Source: Kiloniellales bacterium (GTDB lineage: Bacteria; Pseudomonadota; Alphaproteobacteria; Kiloniellales; JAKSDN01). Taken from it: a DNA stretch of 6,552 nt. Below the pieces are notes generated by a model. It was not told the DNA's origin. It saw nothing but the letters and a program-made list of their open reading frames with translations, and did not search any database. The stretch is taken from positions 1 through 6,552 of the forward strand of contig JAKSDN010001472.1 in the NCBI GenBank assembly GCA_022360075.1, in the 5' to 3' direction. The translations under genes were made by a program, and so were the position numbers. How positions within the stretch are numbered: the first letter of the stretch is position 1; the number at the start of each line of letters is the position of its first letter. Shown here piece by piece: positions 1 through 5,907 of the stretch.

Positions 1-1
1 C

Positions 2-1414
2 GCGGCCGCCTTCACCGAGGACGGCTGGTTCCGCACCGGCGATCTCGGCCGGCTCGACGAGGACGGCCGGATCCTGATCACCGGCCGCGCCAAGGAGATG
101 ATCGTGCTCGGCGGCGGCAAGAACGTCTTCCCCGAGGAAGTCGAGAAGGTCCTAAGCGCCAGCCCTTTCATTCAGGAGCTCGCGCTATTGGAGCGCCAGG
201 GCGCGTTGGTGGCCCTCGTCGTACCCGAGACCGACGCCATCGAGGCGAGCGGCAGCACCAGGGTCGATGACGTGATCCGGGTCGAGGTCGCGGCGAGAGC
301 CCAGAGCCTGCCGTCGTTCCAGCGTCCGACCGGATATGCCCTCTGGCGCGAGCCGCTGCCGCGCACCCGGCTCGGCAAGTTCCGCCGCTTTCTGCTGCCG
401 GAGCTCTACGCGCAGGCGCAGGAGGGCACGCGGCGGGTCGCCGAGGAAGACCTGTCCGACGCCGACCGCGCCCTGCTCGCGGGCTCGCCCGTGCGCGAGA
501 TCTGGGACCTGCTGAAAGCGCGCTATCCGGACAAGCCACTGCGTCTGGATGCCAATCCGCAGCTCGATCTCGGCATCGACTCCATCGAGTGGCTGGGCGT
601 GACGCTGGAGCTCGACGACCGCTTCGGAATCAAGCTCTCCGAAGATGAGGTCGGCGCCGTCGCGGACCTGCGCGGCTTCCTGACCCTGGTCGCCGAGGCC
701 GCGGCGCGCGGCGCGGCGGCACCGCGTGCCGAGGCTGGCGCCGTCGATGTCGTGAGCGAGCGCTGGTTGGCGCCGCCGGGTCCGGCTTTGACGGCTCTCG
801 GCCGTCTCCTCCTAGGCTTGAACGCGCTGGTCGTAAGAGTTCTGTTCCGCCTGCGCGTTGAAGGCGCGGCCCAGCTTCCCGGCGGCCCGCCCTGCCTTTT
901 CATCGCCAATCACGCGAGCGATCTGGACCCGCTGGTTTTGGCGGCGGCGATTCCCTCGCGCCACCGCCGGCAGCTCTACTGGGGCGGTGACATCGTGCGC
1001 CTTTTCAAGGGGCCGCTGCTGCACGCGCTGGCGCGGGCGCTCCACGTCTTTCCGGTCGACGAGCGCCAGCCGGCGGCCTCGCTCGGGCGCGCCGCCGAGG
1101 TTCTGGCGCGCGGCCATGCCCTGGCCTGGTTCCCCGAGGCCTGGCGCAGCCCGGACGGCGAGCTGCAGGATTTCCTGCCGGGGGTCGGTCGGGTGATCGC
1201 GGACTATGAAGGCCCGATCGTCCCGGTCTTGATCTCGGGCAGCTTCGAGGCCATGCCGCGCTGGCGGCGCCTGCCGCGGCTCCATCCGATCGCGGTGCGA
1301 TTCGGTGCCGCCGTGGAGGCTGCGAGCTTACGGGATGATGGGAGCGGGGAGGCGGCCTATCGCTCGGTCGCGGCGCGCCTGCGCGAAAGGGTGGCCGCTC
1401 TTCGCGTGCGCTGA
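2..1414 (+). CDS. Acyl ligase (AMP-binding) C-terminus - acyl carrier domain - PlsC acyltransferase fusion, 5' partial
   Basis: The reading frame is open from base 2, so the N-terminal ligase core lies outside the window; 470 residues remain. Residues 7-15 read GWFRTGDLG and 28-48 follow the GR-K-E-IVL-GKNV-PEE-E pattern of long-chain fatty acyl-AMP ligases. [11 protein letters not shown] carries the expected catalytic lysine at about residue 126. An acyl-carrier domain (about 155-230) contains LGIDSIEW, with Ser194 (codon 581-583) as the likely phosphopantetheine site. After a linker rich in Ala and Arg comes a PlsC/LPLAT domain with NHASDLD (His304 and Asp309, the HX4D motif) and [10 protein letters not shown] (about 377-386) in place of the usual FPEGTRS. 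By family knowledge, such a protein would activate a fatty acid with ATP, hold it on its own carrier domain and transfer it to a lysophospholipid or similar acceptor at the membrane, a role comparable to Aas. The acceptor is not shown by the sequence. The ATG at 98 lies inside the ligase domain and is not the true start. Confidence 0.9.
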   Translation, partial: AAAFTEDGWFRTGDLGRLDEDGRILITGRAKEMIVLGGGKNVFPEEVEKVLSASPFIQELALLERQGALVALVVPETDAIEASGSTRVDDVIRVEVAARAQSLPSFQRPTGYALWREPLPRTRLGKFRRFLLPELYAQAQEGTRRVAEEDLSDADRALLAGSPVREIWDLLKARYPDKPLRLDANPQLDLGIDSIEWLGVTLELDDRFGIKLSEDEVGAVADLRGFLTLVAEAAARGAAAPRAEAGAVDVVSERWLAPPGPALTALGRLLLGLNALVVRVLFRLRVEGAAQLPGGPPCLFIANHASDLDPLVLAAAIPSRHRRQLYWGGDIVRLFKGPLLHALARALHVFPVDERQPAASLGRAAEVLARGHALAWFPEAWRSPDGELQDFLPGVGRVIADYEGPIVPVLISGSFEAMPRWRRLPRLHPIAVRFGAAVEAASLRDDGSGEAAYRSVAARLRERVAALRVR

Positions 1415-1522
1415 TGGCTTCGGGCGTGTCGTCCTTGCCGAGCTGGCCGCGACGACGGTCTCACCGCCTGACCGAGAATGATAGCGTTCAGAACCGGAAC
1501 TTGGAGGAAAACCTCTCCTCCC

Positions 1523-1610
1523 TTGTCATTGCCGGACTTGATCCGGCAATCCAGGCATCGCTTGACCCAAACGCCACTCTGGATCACCGGGTCAAGCCCG
1601 GTGATGACAA
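1523..1610. repeat. Alphaproteobacterial-type intergenic palindromic repeat (double hairpin)
   Basis: Two 31-base arms (1523-1553 and 1580-1610) form an inverted repeat with 25 of 31 positions matching. Each arm is itself a hairpin: ATTGCCGGA-cttga-TCCGGCAAT at 1528-1550 and ATCACCGGG-tcaag-CCCGGTGAT at 1583-1605, both with perfect 9-bp stems. The six differences between the arms fall as three complementary pairs inside the hairpins, so base pairing is kept. Spurious translations of the element give VIAGLDPAI and LDHRVKPGDD, strings I recognise from many misannotated short ORFs in alphaproteobacteria. It sits between convergent genes and might help end transcription from both sides, but no T-run follows it. 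Confidence 0.85.
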
Positions 1611-1661
1611 CTCAACAGTAACGCCTCATTGAACTTACGAGTGTCTTTCCGTGTCAGACTC

Positions 1662-1823
1662 TCAGCCTGCCGCCTCGGGGGCGATCGTCGGCGCGGCTGC
1701 GATGCCGTTCCGACCGGATCGCCGCAGCTTGCCGACAAGCTCCGCCAGGGCCACACCCAAGCGCACGAGCTCGGAGAAGGGCTGGCTTCGGTAGCAGGAC
1801 TCGAAAGCGCCTTCGCGGATCAT
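1662..1823 (-). CDS. Small uncharacterised protein (53 aa)
   Basis: This 53-residue ORF starts MIREGAFESCYR and ends in TGA. I do not recognise the family. Residues 15-35 (PFSELVRLGVALAELVGKLRR) form a likely amphipathic or weakly hydrophobic helix ending in basic residues, and the tail is rich in Ala and Pro. Codons end mostly in G or C, as in the neighbouring genes. An AGGAG lies 10 nt before the ATG, which supports this start over the longer open frame that continues upstream and overlaps the reductase gene. It lies 149 bp downstream of the reductase and may have its own promoter, because a 15-bp palindrome (1863-1877) sits in the gap. It could be a small membrane-associated or regulatory protein, or a chance ORF. 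Confidence 0.5.
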   Translation of the reverse strand: MIREGAFESCYRSQPFSELVRLGVALAELVGKLRRSGRNGIAAAPTIAPEAAG

Positions 1824-1833
1824 CGTTGCGGGT

Positions 1834-1838
1834 CTCCT
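1834..1838 (-). promoter_or_regulatory. Ribosome binding site of the 53-aa ORF
   Basis: AGGAG on the minus strand, 10 nt before the ATG at 1823. It is the main evidence that the small ORF is translated from this start. Confidence 0.45.
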
Positions 1839-1862
1839 GGCGGCGGGAAACGGTTTCCAGAT

Positions 1863-1877
1863 TTGTGCAGCGCACAA
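1863..1877. promoter_or_regulatory. Perfect palindrome TTGTGC-N3-GCACAA, possible operator
   Basis: TTGTGCAGCGCACAA is a perfect 6-bp inverted repeat with a 3-nt centre, 40 bp upstream of the 53-aa ORF. On the minus strand it lies between a weak -35-like TTGCTA (1891-1886) and a weak -10-like CACAAA, so a protein bound here would control that ORF. A further half-site, TTGTGCA, lies at 1918-1924. TGC-rich sites of this sort have been described for PhaR-type polyhydroxyalkanoate regulators in alphaproteobacteria; that link is from memory and tentative. Confidence 0.35.
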
Positions 1878-1972
1878 TCGGAATTTAGCAACTCTTCCCG
1901 AAGACTGAAGACCTCGCTTGTGCAATGCGGGCATGCGGGAACTGCATGCGGCGAGGGGCCGATACGCCTCGA

Positions 1973-3004
1973 TCAGCAGGCGATGCCCCGGCTCGGCGGA
2001 GACTCCGAGCCGCCGCGGGTGCCGGCGGCAGGATGCAGCCCAAGGGTTCGGGCCCGCTGGCGGGTCAGCGCGAGGACGGCATCGATATAGGGCGTGTCGA
2101 CGCCGACGAGCCGGCCCATCTCCTGGACGGCCGTGACCAGGGCATCCAGCTCCAGGCTGCGGCCGCGCTCCAGGTCCTGGAGCATTGAGGTCTTGTGTGC
2201 GCCGACCGAGGCGGCGGCGTCGAGCCGCTGTTCGAGGTCGAGGCCGGTCTCGATGCCCAAGGCCGCGCCGATCTCGCGCGCCTCGATCATCATCTGGCGC
2301 GCGATCGCGCGGGTCCCCGCGTCGCTGGCGATCACGTCCAGGGTCGCGCCGGTCAGCGCGCTGATCGGGTTGAAGCTGAGGTTGCCCCAGAGCTTGCGCC
2401 AGAGCTCGACGCGGATGTTGTCGCGCACCTGCGCCTGCAGCCCGGACGCGGCGAAGGCCTTCTGGACCTGTAGGCAGCGCGGGGTGATCGCGCCGTCGGG
2501 CTCGCCGAAGATGAAGCGGTCGCCGAAGACATGGCGGATCAGGCCCGGGCCGAGCGGTTCGGCCGCCGCGTAGACCGCGCAGCCGATCACACGCGAGGGA
2601 TGGATGGCGCGCCACAGGCGTCCGCCCGGATCGACGCTCTCGAGGCGGCGGTCCTCGTAGCGGTCGCCGTGCTTATAGAAGTACCACCAGGGCAGGCCGT
2701 TCATCGCCGTGACCACGGCGGTTTCGGTGGCGAGCAACGGCGCGATGCTCTCCGCCGCGTCGGCGGCCTGCTGCGCCTTGACGGCGAGGATCACGACGTC
2801 CTGGGTACCGAGCGCGCGCGGATCGTCGGCGCAGTTTGGCCGCGCGCGGCTCTCCTCTTGGTCGCTGCGAAGCCGCAAGCCCCTCTCGCGGATCGCCTCG
2901 AGCGTGGCGCCCCGCGCGACCATAGAGATCTCGTGTTCGCTTCGGCTCAACGCAACGCCGAGCAGGCCGCCAATGGCTCCGGCGCCGACAATGCAGATCC
3001 GCAT
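1973..3004 (-). CDS. Ketopantoate reductase family oxidoreductase (PanE/ApbA-like)
   Basis: A 343-residue NAD(P)H-dependent 2-oxoacid reductase of the ApbA/PanE family (E. coli PanE is 303 residues). The N-terminal Rossmann domain begins MRICIVGAGAIGG (GxGAxG at residues 7-12). Lys76 and Gln78 (VKAQ) and Asn102-Gly103 (MNG) match family motifs. The C-terminal helical domain has ELWRKLWGN with the likely catalytic Lys204 and Asn208, then SMLQDLERGRSLELDAL with Ser273 and Glu285. I chose the ATG at 3004 because GAGGAAG precedes it by 6 nt and the Rossmann strand begins at once; an upstream in-frame ATG at 3064 would add 20 unrelated residues. The WWYFYKHGDRYEDRR stretch after MNG and the roughly 25-residue polar tail belong to a subfamily that need not make pantoate. 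It is on the same strand as, and downstream of, the acyl-CoA synthetase genes, 110 bp beyond the 83-aa gene, so a role in the same catabolic route is possible. Confidence 0.85.
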   Translation of the reverse strand: MRICIVGAGAIGGLLGVALSRSEHEISMVARGATLEAIRERGLRLRSDQEESRARPNCADDPRALGTQDVVILAVKAQQAADAAESIAPLLATETAVVTAMNGLPWWYFYKHGDRYEDRRLESVDPGGRLWRAIHPSRVIGCAVYAAAEPLGPGLIRHVFGDRFIFGEPDGAITPRCLQVQKAFAASGLQAQVRDNIRVELWRKLWGNLSFNPISALTGATLDVIASDAGTRAIARQMMIEAREIGAALGIETGLDLEQRLDAAASVGAHKTSMLQDLERGRSLELDALVTAVQEMGRLVGVDTPYIDAVLALTRQRARTLGLHPAAGTRGGSESPPSRGIAC

Positions 3005-3114
3005 CCTGCTCTTCCTCGTTGCCTCGCCCCGATGTGGCATGTCCAAGGGATCGGGAGGAATCACGTCTCGGTGAAAGACGCCGTCAGGTGACTAGCGGTC
3101 GGTCTTCCCTGGCC

Positions 3115-3366
3115 TTAAGGCCCATGGCGGGACAATACACGATGGACGACGCTGACGGCGAGCGGCTCGGTCAGCTCCGGGCACTTCGCCATCACGCTGT
3201 CGACGGCGGCCTGGAATTGCCGGCTGCTGCCGGCACCGTCGACCGACGCCTTCACGATCGCATCCAGGATCACCTCTTCGAGTCCATGGGTCGCTTCGAC
3301 CTCGTCCATGGCCTCGTCCATCGAGCGCAGTGGCCGCTTGAGGTAGGGACTGGTCGGTTCGTTCAT
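3115..3366 (-). CDS. Uncharacterised 83-aa protein
   Basis: An 83-residue ORF that I do not recognise. It begins MNEPTSPYLKRPLR, followed by an acidic helix (residues 15-30, with several Asp and Glu), a hydrophobic helix around EEVILDAIVKAS (30-41) and two further likely helices (48-62 and 66-81). It looks like a small soluble helical bundle with no signal peptide or membrane segment. Codons from 3366 onward are strongly G/C-ending, as in neighbouring genes. The frame is open further upstream to an ATG at 3555, but that stretch has many A/T-ending codons, is rich in Pro, Arg and Thr and has no ribosome site, so the shorter start is preferred. GAGG lies 11 nt before the ATG, only a fair site. 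It sits between the synthetase alpha subunit and the reductase on the same strand. Confidence 0.6.
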   Translation of the reverse strand: MNEPTSPYLKRPLRSMDEAMDEVEATHGLEEVILDAIVKASVDGAGSSRQFQAAVDSVMAKCPELTEPLAVSVVHRVLSRHGP

Positions 3367-3665
3367 CTGCACGAGAGCCTCGCTAACGGTGGGACTGTCC
3401 GTAGCGCAGCGATCGGAGATCACCGATCGGTGAGTGGCAGAAGTCTTAGGCCGCGTGACTAGGCGGGCTGTGGGAATCCTCACAGACGTTGGGGGTTCGC
3501 CCGGATACAGGCGCGATTTCACGTTAGGGTCGTTGCCGCCACCCGCCTCTGCCATTCGCGCAAGGTCACGCGCGGGCGTCTGTTCCGCGAACGGCCGTCG
3601 GTTGAGGGGCGCAGGCCTCGCCGAGCGGGCTGCGGATTCCGTTCTGGGGGTGCTTCGATGCGTGT
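3367..3665. other. Gene-free stretch between synthetase alpha subunit and 83-aa gene
   Basis: Of 299 bases here, none gives a convincing gene: open frames have mixed third positions and no ribosome sites. It probably holds the 3' end of the synthetase transcript and the promoter of the 83-aa gene. A perfect 12-bp palindrome CACCGATCGGTG lies at 3421-3432, with GATCGG at 3411-3416 able to pair with CCGATC at 3423-3428 instead. A short inverted repeat CTGTG/CACAG is at 3468-3485. A GC-rich hairpin at 3610-3634 follows the synthetase stop codon but has no T-run. I could not place a confident promoter. Confidence 0.5.
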
Positions 3666-4541
3666 CTAAGTCGACAGGGCCGTGCGCACCGTGGCGCCGA
3701 TCTCGGCGGCCGAAGGGGCCATCCGGACCCCGGCCGCGGCCAGGGCCTCGATCTTGTCCGTCGCACTGCCGGTGCCGAAGACGTCGAGCGTCCCCGCGTG
3801 TCCCATGCGCCGCTCGGTCGGCGCGTGCAGCCCGGCGACGTAGCCGATCACCGGTTTGGCAGGCTTGGCTTCCTCGAGGAAAGCGGCCGCCTCCTCCTCG
3901 GCCGTGCCGCCGATCTCGCCGATCAGCAGGATGGCCTCGGTCTGCGGGTCGGCCAGAAACAGCTCCAGGCAGTCGACGAAGGACATGCCATAGACCGGAT
4001 CGCCGCCGATCCCGATCGAGGTCGAATGGCCGAGACCTCGGCCCGAGGTTTGCTCTGCCGCCTCGTAGGTCAGCGATGCCGAGCGCGACGCGATGCCGAT
4101 CCGCCCGGGCCGGTGATGGTGGCCCGGCATAATGCCGATCTTGCAGGCGCCGGGCGTGATCACACCTTGGCTGTTGGGCCCGACCAGGCGGGTCTTCGAG
4201 TCCGCGAGCCGCCGCTTCACGCGCACCATGTCCAGGACCGGTATGCGCTCGGTGACGCAAACGACCAGCGGCACTTCCGCCTCGATCGACTCGATGATGG
4301 CCTCGGCCGCGTTCTCGGGCGGCACGAAGACGACGCTCGCATCCGCGCCGGTCGCCGCCATGGCCTCGGCGACGCTGTCGAAGACGGGCAGGCGCAGATG
4401 CTGCGTGCCGCCCTTGCCGGGCACGACACCGCCGACGATCTTCGTGCCGTAGGCGATCGCCTGCTCGCAGTGGAAGGTCGCCTGAGCCCCGGTGATGCCC
4501 TGGCAAATCACTTTGGTCTCGCTGTCGATCAGAATCGCCAT
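3666..4541 (-). CDS. ADP-forming acyl-CoA synthetase alpha subunit, SucD-like
   Basis: At 291 residues this is the normal length for succinyl-CoA synthetase alpha (E. coli SucD 289). The CoA-binding Rossmann domain starts [18 protein letters not shown] and includes PGKGG (41-45). The ligase domain has GIGGDPVYG (177-185), IGEIGG with Glu209, and RRMGHAGTL with the phospho-histidine His248. The enzyme would join CoA to a carboxylate using ATP or GTP via phospho-His. Several usually invariant motifs differ: GPNC(P)G is GPNSQG (121-126), SRSGTL is SRSASL (152-157), and the PKG before RRMGHAG is PTE (241-243). This points to a paralogue with another substrate rather than the TCA-cycle enzyme. GGGAGG lies 7 nt before the ATG, and the ATG shares one base with the beta-subunit stop (TGATG), implying translational coupling. 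Malate-CoA ligase (MtkB) and sulfoacetate-CoA ligase are alternatives within the family; which carboxylate is used cannot be read from the sequence. Confidence 0.9.
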   Translation of the reverse strand: MAILIDSETKVICQGITGAQATFHCEQAIAYGTKIVGGVVPGKGGTQHLRLPVFDSVAEAMAATGADASVVFVPPENAAEAIIESIEAEVPLVVCVTERIPVLDMVRVKRRLADSKTRLVGPNSQGVITPGACKIGIMPGHHHRPGRIGIASRSASLTYEAAEQTSGRGLGHSTSIGIGGDPVYGMSFVDCLELFLADPQTEAILLIGEIGGTAEEEAAAFLEEAKPAKPVIGYVAGLHAPTERRMGHAGTLDVFGTGSATDKIEALAAAGVRMAPSAAEIGATVRTALST

Positions 4542-5716
4542 CACGCCGCCTCCCGCTTCACGGCCTCGACCGCAAGGCGCGCCGCCTGCGCCATGTCGGC
4601 CGCGAGGGTTACTCGAATGCCTTGGTTTTGCAGGGACTTTTTGCAGATCTCGTGGTTCGTCCCGGCCGCGCGCAGAATCAGGGGGACCTGCAGGCCGTGA
4701 CGGCTCACGGCCAGCCCGATCCCTTCCGCCACAGTGTCGCAGCGCAGGATGCCACCGCCGTAGATGTTGACCAGGATCGCTTTGACCGCGGGATTGCCGG
4801 CGATCATCTCGAAGCCGACGGCGATCTGCTCGCGCGTCGCGACCGGACGGATGTCCATGAAGTCGGCCGGCTCCCCGCCCTGGCGCTTGAGCTGGTCGAG
4901 GGTCGCGAGCGCGAGGCCGGCGCCGTTCACCAGGCAGCCGATGTCGCCGGCCAGCTTCACGTAGTTGAGCTCGTAGCGCTTCGCCTCCAGCTCGGTGGGA
5001 TCGACTTCCTCCTCGTCGCGCAGCGCTTCGACGTCGGCGTGCCGAAAGAGAGCGTTGTCGTCGAAGATCATCTTGACGTCGAGCGCGATGAGCGCGCCCT
5101 CCGCCGTGAGCCCGAGCGGGTTGATCTCGATGAGGCTCGCGTCCTTGGCCTCGAAGGCGCGAACGAGCCCCTCGGCGAGTGCCGCCGCGGCCTTCGCGCT
5201 CTCGCCCTCGAGTCCCAATGCGCGGCAAAAAGCCATCGCGTCCTCGTCGCGGAGTCCGGCCGCAGGGTCGACGATCAGGCGCTCGATCGACTCGGGCGCC
5301 CGCGCGGCCCTGGCCTCGATGTCTTCACCGCCCTCGGCTGCACCGATCACGGCGATGCGGCCGGCCGAGCGGTCGATCAGGACGGCCAGGTAGAGCTCGC
5401 GGACCGTCGCGACGGCCTGCTCGACCAGGACCTGCCTGACCGCTTTGCCCTCGCTCCCGGTCTGGTGCGTGACCAGGCGCTGGCCGAGCAGCTCGCGGGC
5501 CGCCGCTTCGACCTCGACGGCGGAGGCCGCTCTACGCACGCCGCCGGCCTGGCCGCGGCCGCCGGCATGCACCTGGGCCTTCACCATCCAGGCGTTGCCG
5601 CCGAGGTCTCGGGCGACCTGCCCAGCCTCCTCGGGATTGCGGGCGACGGCGCCCGCCGGCGCAATGAGGCCGAAGTCCGCCAACAGGCGCTTGGCCTGGT
5701 ATTCATGGATGTTCAT
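4541..5716 (-). CDS. ADP-forming acyl-CoA synthetase beta subunit, SucC-like ATP-grasp protein
   Basis: At 391 residues it is full length (E. coli SucC 388). It starts [16 protein letters not shown], the classic SucC N-terminus, followed by the ATP-grasp domain with [15 protein letters not shown] (45-59), EINP (Asn199) and [16 protein letters not shown] (Asp213, magnesium ligand). The C-terminal flavodoxin-like domain has VNGAGLAL (263-270) and [11 protein letters not shown] (317-327). It binds the nucleotide and works with the alpha subunit encoded next to it. Odd points: the DVGGGA motif is DIRPVA (288-293), NIFGGIVRCD has gained one residue to become [17 protein letters not shown] is RAAGTN (349-354), and GGRGK is GGRGQ. 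These changes sit around the carboxylate and CoA end of the active site, so the substrate is probably not succinate. Start choice: GGGAGG lies 8 nt before the ATG; the longer open frame to 5830 runs across the promoter and is not coding. It is the first gene of its operon and is likely controlled by the divergent regulator. Confidence 0.9.
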   Translation of the reverse strand: MNIHEYQAKRLLADFGLIAPAGAVARNPEEAGQVARDLGGNAWMVKAQVHAGGRGQAGGVRRAASAVEVEAAARELLGQRLVTHQTGSEGKAVRQVLVEQAVATVRELYLAVLIDRSAGRIAVIGAAEGGEDIEARAARAPESIERLIVDPAAGLRDEDAMAFCRALGLEGESAKAAAALAEGLVRAFEAKDASLIEINPLGLTAEGALIALDVKMIFDDNALFRHADVEALRDEEEVDPTELEAKRYELNYVKLAGDIGCLVNGAGLALATLDQLKRQGGEPADFMDIRPVATREQIAVGFEMIAGNPAVKAILVNIYGGGILRCDTVAEGIGLAVSRHGLQVPLILRAAGTNHEICKKSLQNQGIRVTLAADMAQAARLAVEAVKREAA

Positions 5717-5724
5717 GGCACCGC

Positions 5725-5730
5725 CCTCCC
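5725..5730 (-). promoter_or_regulatory. Ribosome binding site of the beta-subunit gene
   Basis: GGGAGG on the minus strand, 8 nt before the ATG at 5716. It fixes the start at MNIHEYQ rather than the upstream in-frame ATG at 5830. Confidence 0.75.
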
Positions 5731-5769
5731 GGATTCGAGCCCAGCCATCACTCATTGAGCTGTTGGTTC

Positions 5770-5788
5770 TTGGTATACCACATACCAA
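5770..5788. promoter_or_regulatory. Likely operator of the GntR/FCD regulator
   Basis: TTGGTATACCACATACCAA is a perfect 7-bp inverted repeat with a 5-nt centre. Its left part contains TGGTATACCA (5771-5780), itself a perfect palindrome of the TGGT-N2-ACCA type known for FadR/FCD-family GntR repressors. It lies in the divergent gap and covers the -10 and part of the spacer of the synthetase promoter, so binding would block RNA polymerase. Assigning it to the neighbouring regulator is inference from family and position. Confidence 0.75.
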
Positions 5789-5800
5789 TAGACCTGACAA
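5772..5800 (-). promoter_or_regulatory. Promoter of the acyl-CoA synthetase operon
   Basis: On the minus strand, TTGTCA (5800-5795) and TATACC (5777-5772) are separated by exactly 17 bp, close to the sigma-70 consensus. Transcription would start near 5765, leaving a leader of about 50 nt before the ATG at 5716. The palindrome at 5770-5788 overlaps the -10 and spacer, implying repression by occlusion. Confidence 0.6.
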
Positions 5801-5907
5801 GGTCGAGAATCGTGGCGAATCTGCCGGCAAATGGCGGTCGCGACCGAACTGTGCTAGGCATCGTCCCGGTATCTCAGGGCGTTAGAGGAATCGAGCGGGG
5901 CGATTTC

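Noticed and set aside
1504..1515. GAGG-AAAA-CCTC hairpin before the repeat
   Set aside because: A 4-bp stem without a following T-run is within chance expectation.
1357..1587. 76-aa minus-strand ORF
   Set aside because: It crosses the repeat and the end of the fusion gene; its recognisable string (DCRIKSGNDK) comes from the repeat.
1414..1632. 72-aa plus-strand ORF whose ATG overlaps the stop of the fusion gene
   Set aside because: It runs through the palindromic repeat (VIAGLDPAI, LDHRVKPGDD are repeat translations), has no coding bias and no known family.
3367..3555. 63-residue N-terminal extension of the 83-aa protein
   Set aside because: Third codon positions are mixed, the composition is rich in Pro/Thr/Arg, and there is no ribosome site before the ATG at 3555.
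3610..3634. GC-rich hairpin after the alpha-subunit gene as a terminator
   Set aside because: An 8-bp stem with one mismatch and no T-run on the minus strand; too weak to call.
3669..5228. Long minus-strand frame overlapping both synthetase genes, before it joins the alpha subunit
   Set aside because: Its upstream part is a low-complexity Arg/Gly/Ala-rich shifted frame of the beta subunit; only the part from 4541 down is real.
4622..5758. 378-aa plus-strand ORF opposite the synthetase beta subunit
   Set aside because: Long antisense frames are expected opposite GC-rich genes; the minus-strand frame matches a known family from end to end.
5851..5907. GTG start extending the GntR regulator by 19 residues
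   Set aside because: The added residues do not resemble the family N-terminus, and the ATG at 5908 has a purine-rich stretch at a suitable distance.
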